In this document: positions 40,282 to 48,955 of the stretch, one piece after another | Layout: the number at the start of each line of letters is the position of its first letter | How positions within the stretch are numbered: the first letter of the stretch is position 1 | Assembly (NCBI GenBank): GCA_038182865.1 | Contig: CP116226.1 | Location: forward strand, 1,550,001 to 1,614,000 | Direction: 5' to 3' | DNA: 64,000 nt | Origin: Microbacterium enclense | Lineage (GTDB): Bacteria; Actinomycetota; Actinomycetes; Actinomycetales; Microbacteriaceae | The notes under the pieces: model-generated | The model's input: the letters and a program-made list of their open reading frames with translations, nothing else | Told to the model about the DNA's origin: nothing | Databases searched by the model: none | Program-made: the position numbers and the translations under genes

Positions 40282-42704
40282 GCGCGGACCGCGCTCTCTG
40301 CGGCGACCCGGTAATCGGTCGTGCGCAGGCGGAACGGTCGGAGGAGGCTGCGGGCGATGCGCTCGGCCGCGGCGACCGGCAGTTCGAGCCCCTGTTCGAT
40401 GCCGGTGTCGGGCAGGACGCGTCCGTCGTACAGGGTGCCGCCGAGATCGTCGCCACCGGAGCGGAGCAGCGCGCCGGCGGTCTCGCGACCCACGCGGGTC
40501 CACGGGATCTGCACGTGCGGGATGCTCCCCGACAGCAGAAGGCGGGAGACCGCGACCATGGCGCGGTGCTCGTCGATGGGGGCGCGCCCGTCGACGAGGG
40601 GCACGTCGCCGCCGGGCAGCGGGATGGGCACGAACTCCGCGAAGCCCCGGGTCTCGGTCTGGATCTCGCGCAGTCGGCGCAGGTGCGCGATCCGTTCGCC
40701 GGCCGTCTCGACGTGGCCGTAGAACAGCACCGACGTCGAGCGGAATCCCGCGCGATGGGCCGCGGTGATGCCCTCGACCCAGCGGTCGATCTCGAGGTCG
40801 CCCGGGGCGATGAGTGCGCGGACACGCTCGCTGAGGACCTTCACGCCCGTGCCGGGTACGGTGTCGACGCCGACGGCGCGCATCGCGGCGAGGGCACCGT
40901 CGAGGCCGAGCCCGCCGCGGTCGGCGAGGTCGCGGACGTCGGCGGGGCGGTACGCGTGGACGTGGATGCCGGGAGCCCCGCGCTTCACGGCCCGGACGAG
41001 GTCGAGGTAGCCCGTCGGATCTTCGTCGGGGCGCAGCGTGCCCTGGATGCAGATCTCGGTCGCGCCGTGTTCCGCAGCGTCGGCGGCGATGGCCGCTGCG
41101 TCGTCGAGATCGAACTCGCCCGCGGCGCTCCGCCCGCCGCGGCGGAAACCCGTGGAGGTGAGGTTGCGGTTCTGTACGAGGGTGACGGGTTCGCCGACCG
41201 TGTAGCGGCGGGCGTCGTCGGCGGTGGCGGCGAGGTCGTCGAGGTCGGTGCCCGTGGCGCGAAGCAGGCGCGTCCACTCGGGGTCGTCGAGAGCGAGGGG
41301 GTCGGATGCCGCCCGCTCGGCGAGGCGCTTCACGCCGGGGTCGCGGACACTTACGACGGGGTCTTGGTGATGAGCGGAGGAGATCCGGGGAGCGGAGGAT
41401 GCCGCGCGGCCGGAGTCTCCTCCGTCGGCAGGATCTCCTCCCGTCCGGGGACCGACGGCGGCGCGCGGGATGATGTCGGCCGCGAGCCCCTCGGCGTCCG
41501 CCAGAGCCCGCACGGGGGCGTGCAGGGCCGGGTCGATCCAGGTCTCGGCATCCTGAACGAACTCGGGGTGCGCCGTCAGCCGCTCGCGCAGCGTGTAGCC
41601 GTGGGCCGCTGTCTGGGCGGCGAGGTCGTCGATCTGCGGCCACGGACGCTCGGGGTTCACGTGGTCGGCGGTCAACGGGGAGACCCCGCCCCAGTCGTCG
41701 ATGCCCGCGGCGATGAGGGCGCCGAGCTCGCGCGGGTCGGACAGGTTGGGTGGCACCTGGATGCGCATGTCGGCGCCGAACACCATCCGCGCGGTCGCGA
41801 CGGCCGCGAGGTACTCGGCCATGTCGGCGTCGGGAGCGCCCTGCATGGCGGTGCGGGGCTTCGCGCGGAAGTTCTGCACGATCACCTCCTGCACGTGGCC
41901 GTGGCGGTCGTTCAGGTCGCGCAGCGCGACGAGCGACTCGGCGCGGTCGCGCACCGTCTCGCCGATGCCGACGAGGATGCCGGTGGTGAACGGGATGCCG
42001 GCGGCTCCGGCGTCGTCGATGACCGTCAGGCGCAGGTCGGGGTCTTTGTCGGGGGAGCCGTAGTGGACCTGGCCGGGCTCTTCGTAGAGACGCCGGGAGG
42101 TGGTCTCGAGCATCATGCCCATCGACGGTGACACCGGCCGCAGCGCCGCGAGCTCGTCGGGATGCATGACGCCGGGGTTGGCGTGCACGAGCATGCCGGT
42201 CTCGGCGGTGATGAGCCGGGCGATGTGCGCGACGTAGTCGATCGTGGACGCGAAGCCGTGCTCGTCGAGCCACGCCCGGGCCTCGGGCCAGCGCTCCTCG
42301 GGGCGGTCGCCGAGGGTGAGCAGCGCCTCCTTGCAGCCGAGGGCCTGGCCTTGCCGCACCACCGTGAGCACCTGCTCCGGGCTCATGTAGGTGGGCTTGC
42401 GCAGGAGGCTCAGCTGGCCGGGGGTGTCGACGAAGACGCAGTAGTGGCACCGGTCGCGGCACAGGGTCGTCAGCGGGACGAAGACCTTGCGCGAGTACGT
42501 CAGGACCCCGGCGCGTCCCGCGCGGGTCAGGCCGTCGTCGCGCAGGGCCCCGGCGACGCGGAACAGGTCGTCGAGCGGAGCCTGCAGCAGCGTCTCGGTC
42601 TCGTCGACGTCCGGCCGGTGGCCCGCACGCACGCGATCGAGGAGATCGTCGATCGATGCGCCTCGGGCCGGTGCGACTCTCGGCGCAACACTGCCCGTAC
42701 TCAT
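40278..42704 (-). CDS. fbiC: FbiC-like FO synthase with intact CofG half and cysteine-less CofH half
   Basis: 808 residues, fused CofG (N) and CofH (C). The N-half radical-SAM cysteines are present: CRDRCHYC (C82, C86, C89). In the C-half the place of the second CxxxCxxC, right after LVQNRNL (residues ~515-526), reads TSTGFRRGGRS with no cysteine, and no compensating triad follows. The remaining CofH blocks are recognisable (GATEICIQGTL, HVHAYRPADV, PGTGVKVLSERVR, TSVLFYGHVE). A Gly/Ser/Asp-rich linker lies at ~420-455. ATG 42704 follows TAGCCT by 6 nt. It is first of the operon with the monooxygenase and fgd. Normal FO synthesis needs both clusters, so activity is uncertain. Confidence 0.9.
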   Translation of the reverse strand: MSTGSVAPRVAPARGASIDDLLDRVRAGHRPDVDETETLLQAPLDDLFRVAGALRDDGLTRAGRAGVLTYSRKVFVPLTTLCRDRCHYCVFVDTPGQLSLLRKPTYMSPEQVLTVVRQGQALGCKEALLTLGDRPEERWPEARAWLDEHGFASTIDYVAHIARLITAETGMLVHANPGVMHPDELAALRPVSPSMGMMLETTSRRLYEEPGQVHYGSPDKDPDLRLTVIDDAGAAGIPFTTGILVGIGETVRDRAESLVALRDLNDRHGHVQEVIVQNFRAKPRTAMQGAPDADMAEYLAAVATARMVFGADMRIQVPPNLSDPRELGALIAAGIDDWGGVSPLTADHVNPERPWPQIDDLAAQTAAHGYTLRERLTAHPEFVQDAETWIDPALHAPVRALADAEGLAADIIPRAAVGPRTGGDPADGGDSGRAASSAPRISSAHHQDPVVSVRDPGVKRLAERAASDPLALDDPEWTRLLRATGTDLDDLAATADDARRYTVGEPVTLVQNRNLTSTGFRRGGRSAAGEFDLDDAAAIAADAAEHGATEICIQGTLRPDEDPTGYLDLVRAVKRGAPGIHVHAYRPADVRDLADRGGLGLDGALAAMRAVGVDTVPGTGVKVLSERVRALIAPGDLEIDRWVEGITAAHRAGFRSTSVLFYGHVETAGERIAHLRRLREIQTETRGFAEFVPIPLPGGDVPLVDGRAPIDEHRAMVAVSRLLLSGSIPHVQIPWTRVGRETAGALLRSGGDDLGGTLYDGRVLPDTGIEQGLELPVAAAERIARSLLRPFRLRTTDYRVAAESAVRA

Positions 42705-42710
42705 CGCTCC

Positions 42711-42716
42711 AGGCTA
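42711..42716 (-). promoter_or_regulatory. -10 box, leaderless fbiC
   Basis: TAGCCT ends 6 nt before ATG 42704. Confidence 0.55.
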
Positions 42717-42799
42717 TCCCTCGGCTCCGACATCCGGGCCGGTGCCCGATCGTTGCCTTCTCGTGAGGTCGCTCTCCGGTGAGTGTCAGCGGTGGCTGG

Positions 42800-42805
42800 C
42801 AGGAT
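42800..42805 (+). promoter_or_regulatory. -10 box with GGATGCC spacer
   Basis: CAGGAT, GGATGCC, then ATG 42813. Confidence 0.45.
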
Positions 42806-42812
42806 GGATGCC

Positions 42813-43202
42813 ATGGTGACCCTGCTGCTCGATGCGACGCAGCTCGAGGTCGTGCTGTCGCCGACCGAGCGCGCTGTGTCGTTCCGGAAGAACAACATCG
42901 TCGTCCCGCGCGAGCACATCGAGCGCGTCCAGCTGACCGACGACGCCTGGACGTGGCTGCGCGGCGTTCCGAACCCCGGCATAAACCTGCCCGTGGCGGT
43001 CGGCGCGGGCACGTGGAAGTCCGCGGGCGGCAATGACTTCGTCATCATCCGTGGTCGCAAGCCCAGCGTCGTGATCGACCTCACCGGTCACGACGAGTTC
43101 GAGCGTCTCGTGCTCACCACCAAGCACGGTGTGCCGCTGCTCAAGGCGCTGCGTCTCGACGTGGCATCCGAGCCCGAAGACGTGGCCGACATCGTCGCCT
43201 GA
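42813..43202 (+). CDS. Small PH-like beta-rich protein of unknown function
   Basis: 129 residues, no signal peptide or membrane helix. Alternating strands (LEVVLSPTERAVSFRKNNIV, DFVIIRGRKPSVVIDL) followed by one helix (DEFERLVLTTKHGVPLLKAL) resemble a bacterial PH-like fold; no firm family match from memory. It is divergent from fbiC with 108 bp between; both promoters predict leaderless mRNAs. An in-frame ATG three codons upstream is possible. Confidence 0.75.
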   Translation: MVTLLLDATQLEVVLSPTERAVSFRKNNIVVPREHIERVQLTDDAWTWLRGVPNPGINLPVAVGAGTWKSAGGNDFVIIRGRKPSVVIDLTGHDEFERLVLTTKHGVPLLKALRLDVASEPEDVADIVA

Positions 43203-43227
43203 CGCGCACGCTCTGCCGCCCAACGCC

Positions 43228-43290
43228 GGTTGAGTGTCCAGAACACCCGGAGCCCGCGAAAAATCGTCCGGGTGTCTTGGACACTCAACC
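43228..43290. repeat. 63-bp palindromic repeat, copy A
   Basis: Arms of 24 bp (GGTTGAGTGTCC...CACCCGGA) pair with 2 mismatches around a 15-nt loop containing GCGAAAAA. It lies between the convergent PH-like and TauE/SafE genes. Copy B at 58866-58934 has the same arms and loop core. Confidence 0.85.
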
Positions 43291-43307
43291 GTGGTGCGAA
43301 GGTGCGC

Positions 43308-44126
43308 TCACGACGTGAACTGCACCACCGTGTCCCAGGCGAGCTTCACGATGAGGATCGACAGCGTCACCAGGAACACGATGCGCACGAACCCGCTGCC
43401 GCGACGCGTGGCCATGTGCGCACCGATGAAGCCGCCGGTGACGTTCATCACGGCCATCGCGAGACCGAGCACGAGCAGGATCTCGCCGTGCACGCCGTAG
43501 ACCGCAAGAGCTGCGAGGTTGGTGGTGAGGTTCGCGATCTTCGCGTTGACGCTCGCCTGGAGGAACCCGTAGCCCAGCACGCTCACGATGAGGATCACGA
43601 AGAACGATCCCGTGCCCGGACCCAGGATGCCGTCGTAGAAGCCGACCGCGAGGCCGATGGCCGCGGCGCGCCAGGCGATGGCCTTCTTGGCGCTGTGCCG
43701 GGGTTCGTGCTCGAGACCCATGCGGGGCTTCAGCAGCGTGTACAGGGCGACGGCGATCACGGCCACCAGGACGATCGGTGTCAGCACCTCGCGCGCGATG
43801 TATCGCGAGAGCGCGGCGCCGATCGTCGACCCCGCGTACGCCCCGACGACGAGCGGGAGCAGCAGCACGAGCTGCACCCGGATCTTGCGCAGGTACACCC
43901 AACTGGCCGAGAGCGTGCCGAAGAACGACGAGAGCTTGTTCGTACCGAGGATGAACGGGGTCGCGACGTCTTTCGGTACGCCGATGACGAGCGCCGGCAG
44001 CTGGATCAGCCCGCCCCCGCCGACGACGGCATCGACCCATCCGGCCACGCCCGCGGCGAGCAGCAGCAGGAGCAGGGATGCCACCGACACGGGGAGCCAT
44101 TCGGCGATCACCGGTCCATCGAGCAC
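43308..44126 (-). CDS. TauE/SafE (TSUP) family membrane transporter
   Basis: 272 residues, about 8 transmembrane helices. The first half has VAGWVDAVVGGGGLIQLPAL; the second has the mirrored GFYDGILGPGTGSFFVI, the two glycine-rich loops of TauE/SafE proteins. These export or import sulfite, sulfoacetate or related anions; the substrate here is unknown. Start GTG 44126 has GAGAAT only 5 nt upstream; the GTG five codons later (44111) is the alternative. Confidence 0.9.
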   Translation of the reverse strand: MLDGPVIAEWLPVSVASLLLLLLAAGVAGWVDAVVGGGGLIQLPALVIGVPKDVATPFILGTNKLSSFFGTLSASWVYLRKIRVQLVLLLPLVVGAYAGSTIGAALSRYIAREVLTPIVLVAVIAVALYTLLKPRMGLEHEPRHSAKKAIAWRAAAIGLAVGFYDGILGPGTGSFFVILIVSVLGYGFLQASVNAKIANLTTNLAALAVYGVHGEILLVLGLAMAVMNVTGGFIGAHMATRRGSGFVRIVFLVTLSILIVKLAWDTVVQFTS

Positions 44127-44131
44127 AGTTG

Positions 44132-44137
44132 ATTCTC
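44132..44137 (-). promoter_or_regulatory. Candidate -10 box of the TauE/SafE gene
   Basis: GAGAAT ends 5 nt before GTG 44126. Confidence 0.35.
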
Positions 44138-44239
44138 GCCGGTGCCGCGAGCGAGTCCAAAAGCGCCGGACGTCGCCGGCCGGATCGCGCAGCCCGGCCC
44201 GCTGGAGCTCCTCCCGCGCACCGTGTGCGACGGGGCGCG

Positions 44240-44245
44240 TAGCGT
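44240..44245 (+). promoter_or_regulatory. -10 box, leaderless NUDIX gene
   Basis: TAGCGT ends 6 nt before GTG 44252. Confidence 0.55.
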
Positions 44246-44251
44246 GGGTGC

Positions 44252-44824
44252 GTGGGCGACGAAACCGAGCGGGGGTGGGAGACGGCCGGTCGTCGAGAGG
44301 TCTACGCCGGTCGGGTCCGCATCGTCGAGCACGCGGTGATCTTGGCCGACGGATCGCCCTCGACGTACGAGGTGGATGAAAGCGTGCCCTTCGCCGTGGC
44401 GACGCTCGTGATCGATGGGCAGGACGTCGTCCTCGCCCGCCAGTATCGGTACCCGCTCGACCGCTGGATCGACGATCTGCCCGGCGGGGCCGGCTACCGG
44501 GACGAGTCGCCCGAGGCCGCCGCACGACGCGAACTCGAGGAAGAGCTGGGGCTCGTGCCGAGCGAGCTCGTCCCGCTCCAGACGTTCTTCGTGAACCCGG
44601 GTCGTGCCGCGTGGCCGGTGCACCTCTTCCTCTGCCGTGCCGGCACTCGTCGCGGCACCGCCGACGCCTCCGACCCCGCGGAGCAGGTCCGGCACTCTCG
44701 GATCTCCCTCAGGGAGCTGGATGCCGCGATCGCACGCGGTGACATCGTCGATCCGTCACTGATCGTGGCGCGGGCGAGCGCCGCCGCGCGCGGACTTCTC
44801 CCGCCGCTCGGCCCGACCGCGTGA
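44252..44824 (+). CDS. NUDIX hydrolase, ADP-ribose pyrophosphatase-like
   Basis: 190 residues. The Nudix box GGAGYRDESPEAAARRELEE continuing ELG fits Gx5Ex7REUxEExGU exactly. The N-terminus (REVYAGRVRIVEHAVILADG) and VLARQYRYPLDRWIDDLPGG resemble the ADP-ribose/sugar-nucleotide group. It hydrolyses a nucleoside diphosphate linked to another moiety. Monocistronic, ends 8 bp before the convergent ABC permease gene. Confidence 0.9.
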   Translation: MGDETERGWETAGRREVYAGRVRIVEHAVILADGSPSTYEVDESVPFAVATLVIDGQDVVLARQYRYPLDRWIDDLPGGAGYRDESPEAAARRELEEELGLVPSELVPLQTFFVNPGRAAWPVHLFLCRAGTRRGTADASDPAEQVRHSRISLRELDAAIARGDIVDPSLIVARASAAARGLLPPLGPTA

Positions 44825-44832
44825 TGCCGCGG

Positions 44833-45648
44833 TCAGTCGACGTCGCGACGCCAGGTCGTGAAGAGCCCGATCACCAGGAAGACGACCGCGTAGGCGAGGA
44901 GCACCAGCCCGCCGACCCACCAGTCGAGCGCACCCGAGCCGCCGCTCGACATCGCGCCGAAGATCGTCTTGCCGACCAGAGCGTCGCTCGCGGCGCTGGG
45001 GAACCACTTCACGACGTCGCTGAAGCCTGAGACGAGCCCGCCCAGGGTGCGCACGATCGGTTCGATGAACAGCGTGACCGCAAGGACGATGACGATCGCC
45101 GCGACCTGGTTTCGCACCACGGTGCCGACACCGATGCCGACCACGGCCCAGAGGGCGAAGGCGAGCAGCATCCGTCCGACGAGCGTCCACGTGTCAGCGG
45201 AGGTGAGCTCTGCGTCGACGCCGAAGATGCTGAGCACGCCCGCCCCCGCGACGAGCGCCGCGGCGGACCCGAGGACGCCGTAGAGCAGGCCCACGATGAT
45301 GCCCACGAAGAACTTGCCCGCCAGCACCATCCCACGACGTGGGGTGGCGAGGAACGTCGGCGTCAGCGTCTTGTGACGGAACTCGGTGGTCACCATGAGC
45401 GTGCCCACCAGGAGAGGGAAGACGTAGCCGACTCCGCTGGCGGAGCTGTAGACGAGACCCGCGAGCCCCTCCGTCTGCGGGGTGGGGCCGTTGCCGGTGA
45501 ACCGACCCGAGGCGACGCCACCGAAGACGAGGGCGAGCACGCCTGCCGTGAAGGCGACGTAGACCACGAGCACGATCGCGAGTACCCACCACCCCACGGT
45601 GGAGAACTGCTTGGTGTACTCGGAACGCGTGACGGCGACGAGGCTCAT
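44833..45648 (-). CDS. ABC-2 type transporter permease
   Basis: 271 residues, about six transmembrane helices. It starts with a short cytoplasmic helix (TRSEYTKQFSTVGWW) and has the conserved TTEFRHKTLTPTFLATPRR loop of ABC-2 permeases. It works with the ATPase encoded just upstream (4-nt overlap). The type is common in antibiotic- or lantibiotic-resistance exporters, but the substrate is not predictable. Confidence 0.9.
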   Translation of the reverse strand: MSLVAVTRSEYTKQFSTVGWWVLAIVLVVYVAFTAGVLALVFGGVASGRFTGNGPTPQTEGLAGLVYSSASGVGYVFPLLVGTLMVTTEFRHKTLTPTFLATPRRGMVLAGKFFVGIIVGLLYGVLGSAAALVAGAGVLSIFGVDAELTSADTWTLVGRMLLAFALWAVVGIGVGTVVRNQVAAIVIVLAVTLFIEPIVRTLGGLVSGFSDVVKWFPSAASDALVGKTIFGAMSSGGSGALDWWVGGLVLLAYAVVFLVIGLFTTWRRDVD

Positions 45649-46898
45649 CGCTGCACCTCCGTGTCGGGGGCGGGCGGGACGACGTCGATGACACCCGTGG
45701 ATGCCACGGAGTACGACGGCCGCGGATCCTCGGGCGGCGCCTCGGCGTGGGCGGCGCGGGCGGAGCGGGGCGGCGCGACGATCGCGACCATCTCGGTCGA
45801 GACGGAAGCGGGCTCTTCCGGAGCCGAATCGGGCACGGAAGCCGGCACGTCAGCGACGGGCGCTTCGGCGGGCGCCTCGACCGGCAGCGCGACCGGCGCG
45901 GCGACCGGCAGCGACTCGGCCGGAGGAGCGCCGGTCGCCGAGGTCTCGGCATCCGGAACCGAGGTGGCATCCGGAACCGTCGTGCCTCCCGCGCTCGCGT
46001 GCACCCGCACGCCGCTGACGAGCTCGAGGAAGATGTCTTCGAGGCTGGCGCCCTTGCTCTGCAGGTGCGACAGCGCGATACCGGCGCCCGCGGCGAGCGC
46101 TCCGATCTCGACCGGTTCGAGGTGTCGGATCGTGAAACCGTTGCGAAGCAGCTGGTAGTCGATGCCGCGCTCGTCGAGCAGCGCGGAGAGCGCCGCGCGG
46201 TCGGGGGAGTCGACGACGGTGGCGTACTCGTCGGGGTCGGCGAGGTCTTCGACGCCGCCCTGGAACACGAGGCGTCCGTGGGAGATGATCAGCAGTGCGT
46301 CGACGGTCTGCTGCACCTCGGCGAGCAGGTGCGAGGAGATGAGCACGGTGCGCCCCTCCTCGGCGAGGTGGCGCAGCAGTGAACGCATCCAGCGGATGCC
46401 CTCGGGGTCGAGCCCGTTCGTGGGTTCATCGAGCACGAGCACGCCGGGGTCGCCGAGGAGCGCCGTGGCCAGGCCGAGGCGCTGGCGCATGCCGAGCGAG
46501 TACCCGCCGACGCGGCGTCCCGCGACGTCGGCGAGGCCCACGAGACCCAGCACCTCGTCGATGCGGGAGGTCGGCAGCTTCGCGGCGCGCGCGTAGACCT
46601 TGAGGTGGTTCGCGGCCGATCGGCCCGGGTGGAAGCTCGATGCCTCGAGGGCCGCGCCGACCGTCTGCAGGGGCGACGAGAGGTCGGCGTACCGCTGGCC
46701 GCCGATCGTCGCCGTGCCCGACGTGGGGCGGACCAGACCCAGGAGCATGCGCAACGAGGTGGTCTTGCCGGCACCGTTGGGACCCAGGAAGCCGGTGACG
46801 AGCCCGGGTTCGATGCGGGCGTCGAGAGAGTCGACGGCGGAGACCGCGCCGAACCGCTTGGTCAGGCCGGAGAGTTCGAGCACCTGTCCGTCGGGCAT
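45645..46898 (-). CDS. ABC transporter ATP-binding protein with a long low-complexity tail
   Basis: 417 residues. Walker A GPNGAGKTTSLR, signature YSLGMRQRLGLA, Walker B VLVLDEPTNGLD and switch His in SSHLL cover residues 1-~220, followed by the DrrA-like C-terminal part ending about LEDIFLELVSG (~297). The last ~115 residues are Ala/Pro/Val/Glu-rich (repeated APVA/EAPAEAPV) with no known function. GAAAGGTG precedes ATG 46898. Confidence 0.92.
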   Translation of the reverse strand: MPDGQVLELSGLTKRFGAVSAVDSLDARIEPGLVTGFLGPNGAGKTTSLRMLLGLVRPTSGTATIGGQRYADLSSPLQTVGAALEASSFHPGRSAANHLKVYARAAKLPTSRIDEVLGLVGLADVAGRRVGGYSLGMRQRLGLATALLGDPGVLVLDEPTNGLDPEGIRWMRSLLRHLAEEGRTVLISSHLLAEVQQTVDALLIISHGRLVFQGGVEDLADPDEYATVVDSPDRAALSALLDERGIDYQLLRNGFTIRHLEPVEIGALAAGAGIALSHLQSKGASLEDIFLELVSGVRVHASAGGTTVPDATSVPDAETSATGAPPAESLPVAAPVALPVEAPAEAPVADVPASVPDSAPEEPASVSTEMVAIVAPPRSARAAHAEAPPEDPRPSYSVASTGVIDVVPPAPDTEVQR

Positions 46899-46995
46899 AC
46901 GGCACCTTTCGTTGGGCGGGCGTTCAGCCCATCTTCCCCGATCCGGGGCCGAAAACCCATCTCCGGCGGGGCGGAGGGGCCGCCGCGCGGCTGTG

Positions 46996-47001
46996 TAACG
47001 T
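46996..47001 (+). promoter_or_regulatory. -10 box, leaderless hydrolase gene
   Basis: TAACGT ends 6 nt before GTG 47008. Confidence 0.55.
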
Positions 47002-47007
47002 GGCAGC

Positions 47008-48072
47008 GTGAACGCTCAGCGAGCCGACGACGACGCCGTCTTGGCGCGAGCCCTTCGCGGCGTCGCGCATCTGACCCTCAATCGACCCCGGGCCATCAAC
47101 GCCCTCGGGCTCGACATGATCCGCGATCTGGCCGCAGCCCTGGAGCGGTGGGAGCACGACACCGACATCGAGCTCGTGCTGCTCGACGGCGCGGGCGAGC
47201 GCGGATTCTGCGCGGGGGGCGACGTGCGGGCCCTGCACGGTCTGGTGGTCGACGGCCGCGTCGACGAGGTGCACACCTACTTCCGTGAGGAGTACGCGCT
47301 CGACCACCTGATCGCCACGTACCCGAAACCGGTCGTCGCGATCGCCGACGGGGTCACGATGGGCGGCGGCATCGGTCTCGCCGGCCACGCCGCGATCCGC
47401 ATCGTCACCGAGAACTCGCGTCTCGCGATGCCCGAGACCCGCATCGGGTTCACGCCCGACGTGGGCGGATCGTGGTTGCTCGGGCGCGCCCCGGGGCGGC
47501 TGGGCGAGTACCTCGGACTCACCGGGGCGACGATGGATGCCGCGGACGCCATCTACGCGGGCTTCGCGGATCACCTGGTCCCCACGGCTCACCTGGCGGC
47601 GCTGTACGACGCGTTCCAGGTGCGCGCCGACCCCGCCAGCCCGACCGAGCTCGTGCTGCTGTTCGACGAGACCGCGGGACCCTCGCGGCTCGAGGCGTCC
47701 CGCCCGTGGATCGACGACGCCTTCGCCGCCGACGACGTGCACGGCATCCTGGAGCGTCTGCGCGCGCGGTCCGAACCCGAGGCGCACGAGACGGCGGATC
47801 TGCTCGCCTCGTCGGCGCCGGCCGCCGTGGCCGTGACGCTGGCCGCGGTCCGTCAGGCACGCAGCCTCCCGGACCTGCGCGCGGCGCTCGCGCAGGAGTA
47901 CGGTCTCGTCATGTGGTTCGCCCAGACCCAGCCCGACTTGGTCGAGGGCATCCGCGCGCAGCTGATCGACAAGGATCGGTCGCCCTCGTGGTCGCCCCGG
48001 CGGCACGAGGATCTCGATCCCGGGATCGTGGCATCCGCCCTCGCCTACGAACCCGCGCTCGCGCTCTGGTGA
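47008..48072 (+). CDS. Enoyl-CoA hydratase/isomerase family, 3-hydroxyisobutyryl-CoA hydrolase type
   Basis: 354 residues. Crotonase fold with LTLNRPRAINALGLDM, FCAGGDVRALH (oxyanion loop), FREEYALDHLIATYPKPVVA and GVTMGGGIGLAGH; these and the C-terminal extension match HIBYL-CoA hydrolases of valine breakdown better than plain hydratases. Length agrees. Start GTG follows TAACGT by 6 nt. The next gene starts 7 bp downstream, so they may be co-transcribed, though their roles look unrelated. Confidence 0.9.
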   Translation: MNAQRADDDAVLARALRGVAHLTLNRPRAINALGLDMIRDLAAALERWEHDTDIELVLLDGAGERGFCAGGDVRALHGLVVDGRVDEVHTYFREEYALDHLIATYPKPVVAIADGVTMGGGIGLAGHAAIRIVTENSRLAMPETRIGFTPDVGGSWLLGRAPGRLGEYLGLTGATMDAADAIYAGFADHLVPTAHLAALYDAFQVRADPASPTELVLLFDETAGPSRLEASRPWIDDAFAADDVHGILERLRARSEPEAHETADLLASSAPAAVAVTLAAVRQARSLPDLRAALAQEYGLVMWFAQTQPDLVEGIRAQLIDKDRSPSWSPRRHEDLDPGIVASALAYEPALALW

Positions 48073-48079
48073 CGCGCCC

Positions 48080-48955
48080 GTGAGCCGCGCACGTCGTCGA
48101 TGGTCGATCGGGCGCCTGCTCGACGGTTTCTTCTTCGTGTTCGCGGGTCTCGCGGCCATCTGGCTCGCGTACCTGAGCCTCACGCAGGCGTTCCAGGTGG
48201 GATGGGCGGGGGTGCTGCTGGCGATCGCCTTCTGGGGACTGCTCGCGTACCTCGTCCTTCCCCGGCTGCACCGCATCCTCACCGCCGTCTACGTCCCCGA
48301 CTACTTCATGGGGCGCACGCGCACGTCGGACGGTCTCCTCGGCGACCCGGTCAACCTCGCCGTGTTGGGCGAGCGCGCGCAGATCGAGGAGGCGATGGCC
48401 GCAGCGGGCTGGATCGCCGCAGACCCCGTGGGGTGGCGCTCGTCGTGGCGCATCATCACGTCGACGCTCACGCGTCGCAGCTACCCGCGCGCGCCGGTGA
48501 GCCCGCTGTTCCTGTTCGGCGCGATGCAGGATCTCGCGTACCAGCAGGAGGTCGCCGGCTCACCCGCTCAGCGTCATCACGTGCGGTTCTGGCAGTGCCC
48601 CGACGGGTGGCTGCTCCCGGGCGGGCGGCGGGTCGATTGGCTCGCGGCGGGGACGTTCGATCGAGCGGTCGGGTTGTCCTTGTTCACCCTGCAGGTCACG
48701 CACCGCATCGACGCCGACACCGACATCGAACGAGACCACATCGTCGGAAGCCTGACGACGGTTCCGGGGGTGGCCGTCGATGTGATCCGCGATTTCGCGA
48801 CCGGCTACCACTCGCGCAACGGTGGGGGCGACAGCATCACCACCGACGGCGACCTGCCGATCCTCGACGTCCGCGCCGTTCAGATCGCGCCTGTCCCGGA
48901 TGCCACAGAGTCGGGGGACGGCGCCGGCCGGACCGGTGAGGGTGCGTCGCGGTGA
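48080..48955 (+). CDS. LssY C-terminal-domain membrane protein
   Basis: 291 residues. Two N-terminal membrane helices (LLDGFFFVFAGLAAIWLAYL and WAGVLLAIAFWGLLAYLVL), then a soluble LssY_C-type domain with GDPVNLAVLGERAQIEEAMA, GWIAADPVGWRSSWRI, FGAMQDLAYQQEV and HHVRFWQ. The function of the domain is not established. It overlaps the next gene by 4 nt. Confidence 0.88.
   Translation: MSRARRRWSIGRLLDGFFFVFAGLAAIWLAYLSLTQAFQVGWAGVLLAIAFWGLLAYLVLPRLHRILTAVYVPDYFMGRTRTSDGLLGDPVNLAVLGERAQIEEAMAAAGWIAADPVGWRSSWRIITSTLTRRSYPRAPVSPLFLFGAMQDLAYQQEVAGSPAQRHHVRFWQCPDGWLLPGGRRVDWLAAGTFDRAVGLSLFTLQVTHRIDADTDIERDHIVGSLTTVPGVAVDVIRDFATGYHSRNGGGDSITTDGDLPILDVRAVQIAPVPDATESGDGAGRTGEGASR

Noticed and set aside
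40515..42131. 538-codon plus-strand frame opposite fbiC
   Set aside because: Val/Gly/Asp-rich antisense translation without start signals; fbiC on minus is clear.
43228..43290. CRISPR repeat or insertion-sequence end
   Set aside because: Only one palindrome at each of two distant sites, no spacers, no transposase, no target duplication visible.
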